DNA of 64,000 nucleotides from Streptomyces sp. HUAS 15-9 (lineage in GTDB: Bacteria > Actinomycetota > Actinomycetes > Streptomycetales > Streptomycetaceae): the NCBI RefSeq assembly GCF_025642155.1, contig NZ_CP106799.1, positions 185,479-249,478 of the forward strand, given 5' to 3'. Shown piece after piece: positions 1 through 8,019 of this stretch (its first letter is position 1; the number at the start of each line of letters is the position of its first letter). The translations under genes and the position numbers were made by a program. The notes beneath the pieces were generated by a model. The model ran no database searches. It was not told the origin of the DNA and saw nothing but the letters and a program-made list of their open reading frames with translations.

Positions 1-420
1 GACCCCGTCCAGCTGGGCCCTGAGTTCGGCCTCGGGGTCGTGGGCGGTGGACCGGTAGGGGCCGGCCGGCGGCAGGTCGTGCCGCAGGGTGACCAGGGAG
101 CTCGCGTCGTCCTGGGCCTGCACGGTCCAGGCGCCGGTGGTGGGCGCGTCCGGCCAGAAGGTGTCCTGCTGCTCGAACTCGATGGACCGCGACTGCGGTT
201 TGAGCACCCGTCGGGTGCGGGAGGACCGGACGTGGTCGGCCGTCACGTCCCACATGCGCAGGTGCTCGGTGACCCCGTCGAAGTCCATCCGCTCGACGTG
301 GACGTGGGAGGAGAGGAACACCGGCCAGCGCACGGCGTCGGCGAGCATGCCGTAGACGACACCGGCGGGGGCGGCGACGGAGACGGTGTGCTGGGCCGAG
401 TGCCCTCGTTCGGACGGCAT
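1..420 (-). CDS. Type II polyketide aromatase/cyclase, SRPBCC fold (partial)
   Basis: The reading frame starts at the ATG at 418-420 and runs off the window start without a stop, so only 140 N-terminal residues are visible. The start HSAQHTVSVAAPAGVVYGML, followed by ADAVRWPVF, is the typical opening of polyketide cyclase/aromatase (START/SRPBCC) proteins of the TcmN/ActVII type, which fold and aromatise the poly-beta-ketone chain bound to the acyl carrier protein. Two-domain members are about 300 residues, so over half could be missing. Its presence means that a type II polyketide cluster continues to the left, and that the SARP and butyrolactone genes beside it are probably its cluster-situated regulators. 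The family assignment is fairly sure; whether it is mono- or didomain cannot be told. Confidence 0.75.
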   Translation of the reverse strand, partial: MPSERGHSAQHTVSVAAPAGVVYGMLADAVRWPVFLSSHVHVERMDFDGVTEHLRMWDVTADHVRSSRTRRVLKPQSRSIEFEQQDTFWPDAPTTGAWTVQAQDDASSLVTLRHDLPPAGPYRSTAHDPEAELRAQLDGV

Positions 421-540
421 GCCTGTCCCCCTCCTCCGTGTGTCCTCAAAACTGCGTCGTGCGCCTAGAGCGGTGCTCGAACAAAGACGGAGGTGGCGCT
501 CAAGGCGGCACGTGGCCGGCCGGGCCGTGCTGACGCCGGG

Positions 541-1365
541 TCAGCCGATGGCCGTGAGCCGTCCGGGCCCGGAGGCGGGCGGTACGACGCCCTCCGGCCC
601 GGCCATGAGGATGGAGCGCTGCAGCTTGCCCAGTGCGGGCGACGGCTCGAGACCCAGGGTGCGGACCAGGGTGGCGCGCAGCCGCTGGTAGGCGTCCAGC
701 GCCTCGCCGCGGCGGCCGGAGCGGTACAGGGCCAGCATGTACTGGCCGCACAGGCTCTCGTGGGTGGGGTACCGGCTGACGAGCACGGTCAGTTCCGCGA
801 GCAGCTCACGGTGCCGGCCGAGCCGCAGATCGGCCTCGATGCGCTGGTCCAGCGCGCACAGCCGGCTCTCCTCGAGCCGTTTGATCTGCGTCTCCAGATG
901 GGTTCCGGCCTGTACGTCGGCGAGGGCGGGGCCGGTCCACAGCTCGAGGGCCTCGCGCAGCCGCTGGGCGGCGCCGGGGTAGTCCTCGGCGTCCATCGCC
1001 CGGTATCCCATGCCGGCCAGCCGCTCGAACTCGCGGACGTCGCTGGTGCCTCCGCCGCTCTTGAGCAGATAGCCGCCGGGCACGGTCAGCAGGACGTCCT
1101 TGGCCGAACGGCCCTCTTCCGCGTCCCCGCTCTCCAGGGCTACGGTGATCAGCTCGCGCAGTTGCAGGATGTAGGTCTGCAGCGTGGGGCGGGCGCTGCG
1201 GGGCGGCTTGGCGCCCCAGAGCTCCTCGCTGAGTGTGTCCACGTGCACGACCTGGTCGGCGTCGAGCGCGAGCAGGGCTAACACCTGGCGCGGTTTGGGT
1301 GCCGTCGGGGTGATGGAGACGCCCTTCTCCCGCACGGCGAGTGTGCCGAGTATGTCGATGTCCAC
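541..1365 (-). CDS. SARP-family transcriptional activator with a TTA codon
   Basis: About 274 residues: an OmpR-like winged-helix DNA-binding domain (roughly residues 1-95, with PTAPKPRQVLALLALDAD and the VHVDTLSEELWG helix) followed by a bacterial transcriptional activation domain (BTAD, TPR-like, containing GLEPSPALGKLQR near the end). This is the Streptomyces antibiotic regulatory protein layout (ActII-ORF4, SrrY). I chose the GTG at 1363-1365 because it follows GGGGAG at good distance and begins where the family normally begins; the frame is open upstream to 1497. The second Leu of the QVLALL segment is encoded by TTA (1279-1281), the rare bldA-dependent codon, which would tie translation to development. 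Probably activates the neighbouring polyketide genes and is itself controlled by the butyrolactone receptors through dyads at 1.5-1.6 kb. Confidence 0.88.
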   Translation of the reverse strand: MDIDILGTLAVREKGVSITPTAPKPRQVLALLALDADQVVHVDTLSEELWGAKPPRSARPTLQTYILQLRELITVALESGDAEEGRSAKDVLLTVPGGYLLKSGGGTSDVREFERLAGMGYRAMDAEDYPGAAQRLREALELWTGPALADVQAGTHLETQIKRLEESRLCALDQRIEADLRLGRHRELLAELTVLVSRYPTHESLCGQYMLALYRSGRRGEALDAYQRLRATLVRTLGLEPSPALGKLQRSILMAGPEGVVPPASGPGRLTAIG

Positions 1366-1512
1366 GCCGTCTCCCCGTCGCTGCTGGCTGTCTTTGAGCG
1401 GTTCCCTAGCAACCCGAGTAAAAAACAGCACGGGCGGTATGTCAATACCGTACCGGCCTCCCTGCTTGTCCTCTATCCGTACGCGAGACCCGCTCAAGAC
1501 GACCTGGATCTT

Positions 1513-1610
1513 CCCTATTTACCGGGACAAATAGGGTGTAAAAACCGAACGAGAAGGCTACCGCCACCCGTGCTTGACTAGACCATTACCGAACCATGTG
1601 CGCGGTTTTT
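1513..1610. promoter_or_regulatory. SARP promoter region with two dyads, one ARE-like
   Basis: Upstream of the SARP gene are a perfect inverted repeat CCCTATTT (1513-1520) / AAATAGGG (1529-1536) and an imperfect dyad ACCGAACC...GCGCGGTTTTT (1588-1610) that resembles the autoregulatory elements (AREs) bound by butyrolactone receptors. Position and resemblance suggest repression of the SARP by the TetR-family receptors next door; binding is inferred, not shown. Confidence 0.45.
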
Positions 1611-1623
1611 GTTAAGGTCGCGT

Positions 1624-2256
1624 TCACTCGCTGTCGGGCTCACCCATGGACTTGACCGGCTTGACCGAGATCTTCTGCGGCGAGGCCGCCATGCGCGGCA
1701 GGATGAACGACCAGAACCGGGCCACCCGTTCCCTCGACAGCCACTCGCCGTCCACCTCGCCGAGCGCCTCGAAGCCCACGGTCGCCGCGACGACGGCCGC
1801 CGCCGCGTCCTCGGGCGCGACGTCGGTCGCCAGCTCCCCGGCGTCCTGCGCCTGGACGACGAGATCGTGGACCCAGGCGCACCACCACTGCGGCACCCCC
1901 GCCCCGCTGTTGCGCGACGGGTCGGTGCCCAGCTTGAAGCCCGCCCTCACGACGGGGTCGGTGGCCACGGCGGCGAGCAGCCGGCAGGTGGCGTTCACGA
2001 GTGACTGCAACAGGGTGTCGGCCGAGGACAGACAGCGTTCGGCCATCTTCTCGATGGAGTCCGCCGCGGCCCCCTCCACCTCCCTGGCCAGCGCGTCCTT
2101 GCTGGGGAAGTGGAAGTGCAGGGCGCCGGTGCTCACTCCCGCGCGCTTGCTGATCACGGGCAGGGTGGCCAGCGCGTACCCCTCGTCGGCGAAGACCTCG
2201 GCCGCCGCGAGGATGAGGGCCTGGCGCGTACGGGCCGCGCGCACCTGTTTGACCAT
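1624..2256 (-). CDS. TetR-family regulator, butyrolactone (pseudo)receptor-like
   Basis: 210 residues with an N-terminal TetR HTH (RTRQALILAAAEVFADEGYALATLPVISKRAGVS..., helix-turn-helix about residues 8-55) ending in the GALHFHFPSKDALA segment that is typical of the ArpA/ScbR/TylP group of gamma-butyrolactone receptors and pseudoreceptors. The rest is the ligand-binding/dimer domain. It lies between the SARP and a second receptor homologue, an arrangement known in Streptomyces signalling islands where one copy is the true receptor and others are pseudoreceptors that answer to the antibiotic or to nothing. GGAGGAGACC precedes the ATG. Two receptor-box-like dyads lie upstream (2345-2368, 2620-2639), consistent with autoregulation. 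Confidence 0.85.
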   Translation of the reverse strand: MVKQVRAARTRQALILAAAEVFADEGYALATLPVISKRAGVSTGALHFHFPSKDALAREVEGAAADSIEKMAERCLSSADTLLQSLVNATCRLLAAVATDPVVRAGFKLGTDPSRNSGAGVPQWWCAWVHDLVVQAQDAGELATDVAPEDAAAAVVAATVGFEALGEVDGEWLSRERVARFWSFILPRMAASPQKISVKPVKSMGEPDSE

Positions 2257-2707
2257 CGGTCTCCTCCTGGGGACTGGAGCGGAACACGGAGTGCGTCAGT
2301 CCGCTTCCCTCAGGGGCTTGCGGCGTTCCGTTTCAGGACATTAGCAAACCGCATGATTGGTAGGTTTGCCAGGGTGGAGAAACGCAACCCTAATGCGGGC
2401 CTGATGGTCACACACCGTCAGACACCCTGCTCGTATTGTGTGGAGCCGTCGATGATGGCGTATGCGGGCGGACCAAGGCTCGCCTCACAACGGGCTCACA
2501 AAAGAGCATACGAGGTCTGCTATTGCGTCGCCGTGAGCCCGAGGGCACGGCCCGCCCGACCCGGTCGACCCGTCGAACGGATTCCGCATCGCCACCGGGA
2601 ACCTTCACGCGCGACGCAGCAAACCAGATGCGAGGTTTGTTGATATGCCGAAACCCCCGCGAACACGTGGGGTTCCCCGGTCCGCGGGCGCGAAAACCCG
2701 CGCTCGG
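2257..2707. promoter_or_regulatory. 450-bp intergenic region with two ARE-like dyads
   Basis: No convincing gene. It carries two palindromes built on the same half-site: CAAACC-N12-GGTTTG at 2345-2368 and CAAACC-N8-GGTTTG at 2620-2639. Both resemble the binding sites of butyrolactone receptor proteins. The first lies about 90 bp in front of the downstream TetR gene and the second about 360 bp upstream. Confidence 0.5.
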
Positions 2708-3373
2708 TCAGGCCTCGGAAGCCGCGAGCGCGGCCTGCCGGACACGCTCGGCTTCCTTGATGACCCGGGCGCCTCTGTCGGGCGCCGTGTCCAGCCGGAT
2801 CAGTGCCGCGGGTGTGGCGATGGCCGGCAGCATGTGGTTGTACAGGACGGAGACCCGTTCGCTGAGGTCCGCCCAGTTGGAGTTCGCCTCGGAGAACATC
2901 TGCGTCCCCAGCCAGGACCCGAGGAAGCATTCGGCCGTCTCCTGGGGGACGACGTGGGGCAGAACCTCGCCACGCTCCTTGGCCTCGGTCAGCAGCTTGG
3001 TCGACAGCCCGATCCAGGCCGGCCACGCACTGCCGAACAGGTCACGCCCCTGCATGTCGCCGGAGAGGCGTATGCCCGCCAGCAGGATGACGTCCAGGGG
3101 GATCTGATGGGCCAGCGTCATGCCGATGTCCACCCACTCCTGGAGCTTCAGCTCGCGCGGCACCCAGTAGTCGTTCTCGATCTGGGCTCCGATCACACCG
3201 CGCGCCAGGGCCTCCTTGGAGTCGAAGTGGAAGTACAGGGCGCCCTTCGTCACTCCGGCCCGTTCGAGGATCTCCGCGATGGTCGCCGCCGTGTACCCGC
3301 GTTCGGCGAAGACGGTGGCTGCGGCCTCGATAACAGCACGACGGGTCCGTACCGCACGCTCTTGCTGTGCCAC
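2708..3373 (-). CDS. TetR-family gamma-butyrolactone receptor homologue (ArpA/ScbR type)
   Basis: 221 residues from the GTG at 3371-3373, which sits 5 nt after GGAGGAGG; an upstream ATG (3397) is possible but lacks such a site. The HTH segment RAVIEAAATVFAERGYTAAT, followed by IAEILERAGVTKGALYFHFDSKEALA, is nearly the family consensus, and the centre (LQEWVDIGMTLAHQIPLDV...GSAWPAWIGLS) contains the conserved Trp-rich ligand-pocket region of ArpA-like receptors. Of the two receptors in this island this one looks more like a genuine ligand-binding receptor. An ARE-like sequence (AAAACCGAACACGAGGTACGT, positions 3396-3415) overlaps the upstream region, suggesting autorepression relieved by the signal made through the AfsA homologue. 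Confidence 0.88.
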   Translation of the reverse strand: MAQQERAVRTRRAVIEAAATVFAERGYTAATIAEILERAGVTKGALYFHFDSKEALARGVIGAQIENDYWVPRELKLQEWVDIGMTLAHQIPLDVILLAGIRLSGDMQGRDLFGSAWPAWIGLSTKLLTEAKERGEVLPHVVPQETAECFLGSWLGTQMFSEANSNWADLSERVSVLYNHMLPAIATPAALIRLDTAPDRGARVIKEAERVRQAALAASEA

Positions 3374-3395
3374 GGGACCCTCCTCCGTTGAAAAC

Positions 3396-3417
3396 AAAAC
3401 CGAACACGAGGTACGTT
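3396..3417. promoter_or_regulatory. ARE-like site upstream of receptor gene
   Basis: AAAACCGAACACGAGGT at 3396-3412 shares the AAAACCG half-site seen in front of the AfsA and P450 genes (6387-6408, 6585-6603). It lies just upstream of the TetR start at 3373. Assignment rests on motif resemblance and position. Confidence 0.4.
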
Positions 3418-3552
3418 ACCCCACTTCGACCGCGCTTACCCGGGAGTGGACGGGAAGGAATCCGATGATGGCCGGGAGTCGTCGGGTGACGCGTGTGACG
3501 GGCGGGGCCCCTGGCGCAGGGCAGCCGCCGCCCGTCACTCGCCTCCCCGTGG

Positions 3553-4326
3553 TCACCAGGCGGTGCGGCCCCCATCCACCGGCAGTGTCGCGCCGGTGAC
3601 GAAGCTCGCCCTGTCACTGCACAGCCACGCGGCGGTCTCCGCCACTTCCTCCGGCTCCGCGGCCCGCCCCTGTGGCGCGGACCGATAGGCCTTCTCGGCC
3701 GCCGCGGGCGACACGGCGAACCACTCGTCGACCATCTCCGAGCGGGTCAGGCCGGGGGCGATGGTGTTGACCCGGATCCGGTGGGCCGCGTACTCCACGG
3801 CCGCGGCCTTGGTGAGCCCGATCACCGCGTGCTTGGAGGCGATGTAGGGGGCGGCCGTGGAGGAGGCGACCAGCCCGCCCACACTGCTGGTGTTCACGAT
3901 CGCTCCTCCCCCGCCCTGCACCATGGCCGTGATCTCGTGACGCATGCAGTTCCACACGCCGCGCACGTTCGTCTCCATGACCAGTTCGTACGCCTCGTCC
4001 TCCAGGAGGTGCAGCGGCACCTTCTCCACCCCGACGCCGGCGTTGTTGAACGCGGCGTCCAGGCGGCCGTAGCGCTCGATGGTGTGCCGTACGGCCCGCT
4101 CGACCTGTTCGCCGCGGCGCACGTCCATGGCGTGATAGCTCGCCTCGGCACCCTTGCCGCGCAGTTGGGCGACAAGGTCCCTGAGCCGGTCCTCGCGCCG
4201 GGCCGTCAGCACGACAACGGCTCCCTGCCGCGCGAACACCCGCCCCGCCGCGGCTCCGATGCCACTGCTGGCGCCGGTGATGAGGACGACCTTGCCCGCC
4301 AGCGGTGCGGTGCCCGCCCCGGTCAT
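3553..4326 (-). CDS. Short-chain dehydrogenase/reductase
   Basis: 257 residues with the classical SDR signature: TGASSGIG cofactor loop (about residues 17-24), the NNAG motif, Ser of the NTSSVGG strand and the YIASK catalytic Tyr/Lys pair, then a C-terminal VTGATLPVDGG segment. NAD(P)H-dependent oxidoreductase. Its ATG overlaps the stop of the HAD gene (ATGA), so the two are translationally coupled. Butyrolactone/butenolide pathways need a ketoreduction after AfsA, so a role in signal maturation is likely, but a polyketide tailoring role cannot be excluded. Confidence 0.85.
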   Translation of the reverse strand: MTGAGTAPLAGKVVLITGASSGIGAAAGRVFARQGAVVVLTARREDRLRDLVAQLRGKGAEASYHAMDVRRGEQVERAVRHTIERYGRLDAAFNNAGVGVEKVPLHLLEDEAYELVMETNVRGVWNCMRHEITAMVQGGGGAIVNTSSVGGLVASSTAAPYIASKHAVIGLTKAAAVEYAAHRIRVNTIAPGLTRSEMVDEWFAVSPAAAEKAYRSAPQGRAAEPEEVAETAAWLCSDRASFVTGATLPVDGGRTAW

Positions 4327-5075
4327 GACCGCGCCCCCGGCGCCTCGGCGGCCGGCTGCGGCGGGGTCGGTTCGCCGTGCCGCCACACGGTGCGCCCGGC
4401 GGCCTCGGCGTCGAGGGCTCGCAGCATCGCCTCGTCGATCGCGGCCAACTCCCGCACCAGGTACCGGACTCCGGCCCGCCGCATGAGCTCTTGCTGGAAT
4501 CCGTGCGCGAAGGGGCTGGGGTGTCCGATGAAGGGCACGTCCAATTCCCTGGCCTTCTCGGCGACGGAGGCCGCGTCGTCGATGAAGAGCGCCTGGTGGG
4601 GGGCGAGGGAGAAGAAGTCGCGGGTGATCTCGCGGATGCCGGGCCGGAAGGCGTTGGTGCAGATGTAGCCCGGCTCGCTGAAGTACGCGGCCCACGGCCC
4701 GAGATGACGCTGGAAGTGACTCTCGTCCAGTCCGCCGTAGCACACGAGGTCCAGGCCGAGCGCACGCAGCCGCTCCAGCAGGGCGACCGCTCCGTCGAGC
4801 AGCCGTACGGGCTGCTCACGAAGGTAGCGCTCGCGTTCCGCGAAGTAGGCGCCAAGCACCTCCAGCGGAGTGGCGCTGGTGCCGGTGACCTCCACGAACA
4901 CCTGGGCGGCCTCGAGTTGCGGCCGGGAGAGCAGGGCCCGCTCGAGTTCAGGCGTGTACTCGACTCCCTGGGCGGCGACGAGCCGGTGCATGACCGGGCT
5001 GAAGGTGTCGTTCAGCAGGACGCCGTCGATGTTGACGGCGGCCAGCCGGAGCGTGCTCAGTGCGGGGTGGGACAC
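4323..5075 (-). CDS. HAD-superfamily phosphatase, probable butyrolactone/butenolide pathway
   Basis: 250 residues. Weak HAD motif I (LAAVNIDGVLLND; the usual DxD is reduced to a single Asp, NID), a Rossmannoid core, and motif IV ALFIDDAASVAEKARELDVPFIG with the paired Asp that binds magnesium. Some Streptomyces signalling islands encode such a phosphatase between the P450 and the reductase (SrrP in S. rochei is the example I know), acting on the phosphorylated butenolide intermediate made by the AfsA enzyme. Overlaps the SDR by 4 nt and lies 36 nt downstream of the P450, so the three genes form one operon. The altered motif I is a reason to test activity. Confidence 0.7.
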   Translation of the reverse strand: MSHPALSTLRLAAVNIDGVLLNDTFSPVMHRLVAAQGVEYTPELERALLSRPQLEAAQVFVEVTGTSATPLEVLGAYFAERERYLREQPVRLLDGAVALLERLRALGLDLVCYGGLDESHFQRHLGPWAAYFSEPGYICTNAFRPGIREITRDFFSLAPHQALFIDDAASVAEKARELDVPFIGHPSPFAHGFQQELMRRAGVRYLVRELAAIDEAMLRALDAEAAGRTVWRHGEPTPPQPAAEAPGARS

Positions 5076-5111
5076 GGGGAGACCTCCCTGTGGTCGCGGG
5101 ACGGGCAGCGC

Positions 5112-6347
5112 TCATGAACGGGGTGACAGCAGCACCGGAAGTTCCGTGTGGCCGCTGGATATGAAGGACTCGAACAGCCCCAGCTCGCGAGGCTCGACGG
5201 CCAGTTCGAGGTGCGGGAACCGCTCGAAGAGGGCGGGCAGCGCGATCGTCGCCTCGCTCATGGCCAGCGGGCGGCCCAGGCAGTGGTGGACGCCGTGGCC
5301 GAAGGAGAAGTGCTCGTGGCGCGTGGGGCGGGTGGCGTCGAAGGTGTCCGCGTCGCGTCCGTGTGCGCCGGGGTCGCGGCCGGCGGCGGCGAGCGCGAGC
5401 AGGATCGGCTCCCCCGCGCGGATCACGGTGCCGTCGAGGTCGAGGTCCTCGACGGCGAACCGGAGCAGGATGTTGGCCACCGGTGCCTGGGAGCGCAGCG
5501 TCTCGTGGACCACCGCTTCCCAGGTGACGGTCCCCTCCCGCACCAGCCGGAGCTGCTCGGGATGGGTGAGCAGGGCGCAGATGGCGTGATCCAGGAGGTT
5601 GACGGTCGTCTCGTGCCCCGCCCCGATGATCAGCAGGAGGGTGTCCACGAGTTCCTTCTCCGTCAGTCCCTCCCCGTCCTCGTCGCGCATGGTGATCAGG
5701 GCGCTGGTGAGATCGGTGCCCGGGTGGACGCGCTTGCGCCCGACGAGGTCGTTCATCAGCCCGTACAGCTCGGCCTGGTTCTTCTGGGCCGTCTCCGGAG
5801 TCGTGGTGGTGGTGAACAGCACGTCCGTGACCCGGTGGAGGTCGTCGCGCTCACGGGCGTCCAGGCCGAGCGTCTCGGAGATCACCCGGATGGGCAGCTC
5901 GTAGGCGAACTCCTTGCGGATGTCGACGGGTTGGGCCGACGGCAGCCCTTCCAGCCGGGTCAGCAGCTCATCGGTGATCTCGGCTATGCGTGGTCTGAGG
6001 TCCACCGTGCGCCGGGCGGTGAAGGCGCCGGCGACCAGCTTGCGCAGCCTGGTGTGCTCCTCGCCGTAGGCGGTGAGCATGCTGCGCACCGACACCCACA
6101 TGGCCAGCGGCCACGAGTCGTCGACCTCGCCGTTGATCCACGCGGGCCAGTGACGGTAGGCGTCCTTGGACACCCGCGGCTCGGCCAGCACCTGCTTGAT
6201 CAGGTCGCCCCGGTTCACCGACCAGGCGTGCACGCCTCCCGGCAGGGCGACTTGGACGACGGCGCCGAGTCGCCTCAGCCGGGCCGCCTCGCCGTGAAGG
6301 TCCTGGCCGGAGGGGTCGAGCACCACGGGAACGGACGGATTCTGCAC
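5112..6347 (-). CDS. Cytochrome P450
   Basis: 411 residues, normal bacterial class I length. Visible signatures: oxygen-binding I-helix GAGHETT (about residue 242), the K-helix ExxR (ETLR) and the haem loop FGHGVHHCLG with the Cys ligand near residue 355. First gene of the P450-HAD-SDR operon, divergent from the AfsA homologue with a 300-bp regulatory region between. By comparison with the S. rochei SRB and the avenolide systems, a P450 here would hydroxylate the acyl side chain of the hormone; a polyketide tailoring role is the alternative. Needs ferredoxin partners that are not in the window. Confidence 0.88.
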   Translation of the reverse strand: MQNPSVPVVLDPSGQDLHGEAARLRRLGAVVQVALPGGVHAWSVNRGDLIKQVLAEPRVSKDAYRHWPAWINGEVDDSWPLAMWVSVRSMLTAYGEEHTRLRKLVAGAFTARRTVDLRPRIAEITDELLTRLEGLPSAQPVDIRKEFAYELPIRVISETLGLDARERDDLHRVTDVLFTTTTTPETAQKNQAELYGLMNDLVGRKRVHPGTDLTSALITMRDEDGEGLTEKELVDTLLLIIGAGHETTVNLLDHAICALLTHPEQLRLVREGTVTWEAVVHETLRSQAPVANILLRFAVEDLDLDGTVIRAGEPILLALAAAGRDPGAHGRDADTFDATRPTRHEHFSFGHGVHHCLGRPLAMSEATIALPALFERFPHLELAVEPRELGLFESFISSGHTELPVLLSPRS

Positions 6348-6648
6348 CTGCTGCCTCCAAAACGACGATCGAGCATAAGGGTAAAGAAAACCGCTGGTAA
6401 GGTTTTTTTACTGACCGCTCGCATAGATCAAGGAACGGTCAGGACTGTCGATTTGTTCTTCAATGCACCGAACGTCGCTTTGATCGATCGAAGTTGATAC
6501 AGGATCAAACCGACAGAAACGGAATCTATGGTTCAAGCGTTCTTCGGACACTTGAACAATCCTTTACCTGGCTGGCGATAGAAGAAAACCGGTAGGTCCG
6601 TATCTTATTAGCTGTCGTCGAACAAAGCTTCAAGACGGGGGGTCTCCG
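6348..6648. promoter_or_regulatory. Divergent P450/AfsA promoter region with ARE-like dyads
   Basis: AT-rich for this genome. AAAACC-N8-GGTTTT (6387-6406) has the same arm and spacing as the site at 2620-2639 and lies about 40 bp in front of the P450 gene; AAAACCGGTAGGTCCGTAT (6585-6603) lies about 45 bp in front of the AfsA gene and closely matches a third copy at 7729-7747. These are likely operators through which the receptors govern hormone synthesis. Confidence 0.5.
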
Positions 6649-7593
6649 ATGGGTCTGCCTACCAGCCAGAGCACAGTCGAACTGCCCGCACTGCCTCGAC
6701 TCACCACGACGGTCCCCAGGGAATACGTCCACCGCGCGAGCCTCGCGGAGGTCTTCCTCACGGGCTGCACGGCCCAGGACGACCTGAGGTTCTCCCTCAC
6801 GGGTCAGTGGCCCCGGGCGCACACACTCTTCACCAGCCCCGACGGGAGCAGCCACGATCCTCTGCTCACCGCAGAGACGTTTCGCCAGGCCGGCATGTTC
6901 CTCGCCCACGCGGAGCTCGGCGTGCCGCTCCACCACCGCTTCGTGCTGGGCGACATCAACTACACGACGGCCCTGCAGAACCTGCGGATCGCGCTCAGCC
7001 CGACGGACTTCGACCTCGAGGCCAGGTGCACGGAGGTCACCTGGCGCCGGGGCATGGCCAGTTGGCTGCAGCTGGAGCTGTCCATCCGGCGCCAGGGCAA
7101 CGTGGTGGCACACGGCTCCGGCAGCTTCTGCGTGATCCAGCAGGGCGTCTACAAGCGGCTGCGCGCGGCCCGCAAGCCGTGGTCGGGCCCCGCCTTCGAC
7201 ATCCAGGCGGACCGCGCCCCGCTCCCACCGGCGACCGTGGGCCGCGGCTCCACTGCCGATGTGGTGCTGACAGCCACCGACTCGCCCACCAGCTGGCTGC
7301 TCACGCCGCGCCTCGACCACCCGATCCTCTTCGACCACGCCGACGACCATCTGCCCGGCATGGTCCTGCTGGAGGGCGCACGGCAGGCGGCCTCCGCCCT
7401 GGTGGCGCCCCGGACGATGACTCCGGCCAGCGCGTCCAGCTCGTTCCGCCGCTACGTCGAACTCGACCGGCCCTGCTGGATCGACATCACGCGGGTGTCC
7501 CCCGAGAGCGGCGGAATGATGACCGTGGAGGTCACCGGCCGTCAGGACGACGAGACGGTGTTCACCTCGACGATCACCGGACCGGTCGGATGA
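6649..7593 (+). CDS. AfsA-family gamma-butyrolactone/butenolide synthase
   Basis: 314 residues, the usual size of AfsA/ScbA/SrrX proteins, made of two tandem AfsA hot-dog-type repeats: the first around VPREYVHRASLAEVFLTGC...NYTTALQ, the second around TSWLLTPRLDHPILFDHADDHLPGMVLLEGARQAA, which is a strongly conserved block. AfsA condenses a beta-ketoacyl-ACP with dihydroxyacetone phosphate to give the phosphorylated butenolide precursor of the hormone. ATG at 6649 follows GGGGGGTC. Divergent from the P450 operon and flanked by ARE-like boxes. This is the signature gene that identifies the left 7.6 kb as a hormone-controlled regulatory island. Confidence 0.9.
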   Translation: MGLPTSQSTVELPALPRLTTTVPREYVHRASLAEVFLTGCTAQDDLRFSLTGQWPRAHTLFTSPDGSSHDPLLTAETFRQAGMFLAHAELGVPLHHRFVLGDINYTTALQNLRIALSPTDFDLEARCTEVTWRRGMASWLQLELSIRRQGNVVAHGSGSFCVIQQGVYKRLRAARKPWSGPAFDIQADRAPLPPATVGRGSTADVVLTATDSPTSWLLTPRLDHPILFDHADDHLPGMVLLEGARQAASALVAPRTMTPASASSSFRRYVELDRPCWIDITRVSPESGGMMTVEVTGRQDDETVFTSTITGPVG

Positions 7594-7659
7594 GGGTGAC
7601 AGCCACGGCATCGTCACACCCACTCCCCCGCCTACGAGACGTGCGGCCTGCGTTGAGTG

Positions 7660-7690
7660 ACGTGCAGCGGACCGAAAGTCCGCTGCACGT
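7660..7690. terminator. Hairpin downstream of the AfsA gene
   Basis: Inverted repeat ACGTGCAGCGGAC / GTCCGCTGCACGT with a CGAAA loop about 70 nt after the stop codon; likely a terminator, with no T-run. Confidence 0.55.
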
Positions 7691-7966
7691 GCACATTAGC
7701 GTGCAGCGGTCCCGTCCCATAGAGGATTAAAACCGGAAGGTCTGTTGTTAACGCGGCAGTCGCCAGGGCGAGTTGTACCGAGACAGGCAATCGCCGACCG
7801 GGCTCGACCGCGGCCACGCGCACGGACCGACCCCCGGCGGTACGTGCGCGTGGCCGACTCCCCGCACGGGAGGGCGTACCGGATGCGCCGCGACAGCGGC
7901 CGTCGTACGGACCCCGCCCGCACCGCGACCGCCGACCGAACCCCACCCCGCGACCGCCCACGACGC

Positions 7967-7983
7967 CTATTACGGCGTAATAG
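7967..7983. repeat. parS-like palindrome, copy 1
   Basis: Perfect CTATTACGGCGTAATAG. See the copies around the parAB operon; proposed ParB binding site. Confidence 0.6.
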
Positions 7984-8019
7984 CCCGGCCGGGGTACGAC
8001 TCTGTCGGCAAACGCCGCC

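Larger units (their letters stand above)
7594..8019. other. Intergenic region: ARE-like box and a parS-like site, no gene
   Basis: Holds the hairpin at 7660-7690, an orphan ARE-like box AAAACCGGAAGGTCTGTTG (7729-7747) with no recognisable gene behind it, and the first perfect copy of the parS-like palindrome (7967-7983). Frames here have no family resemblance. Confidence 0.5.
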
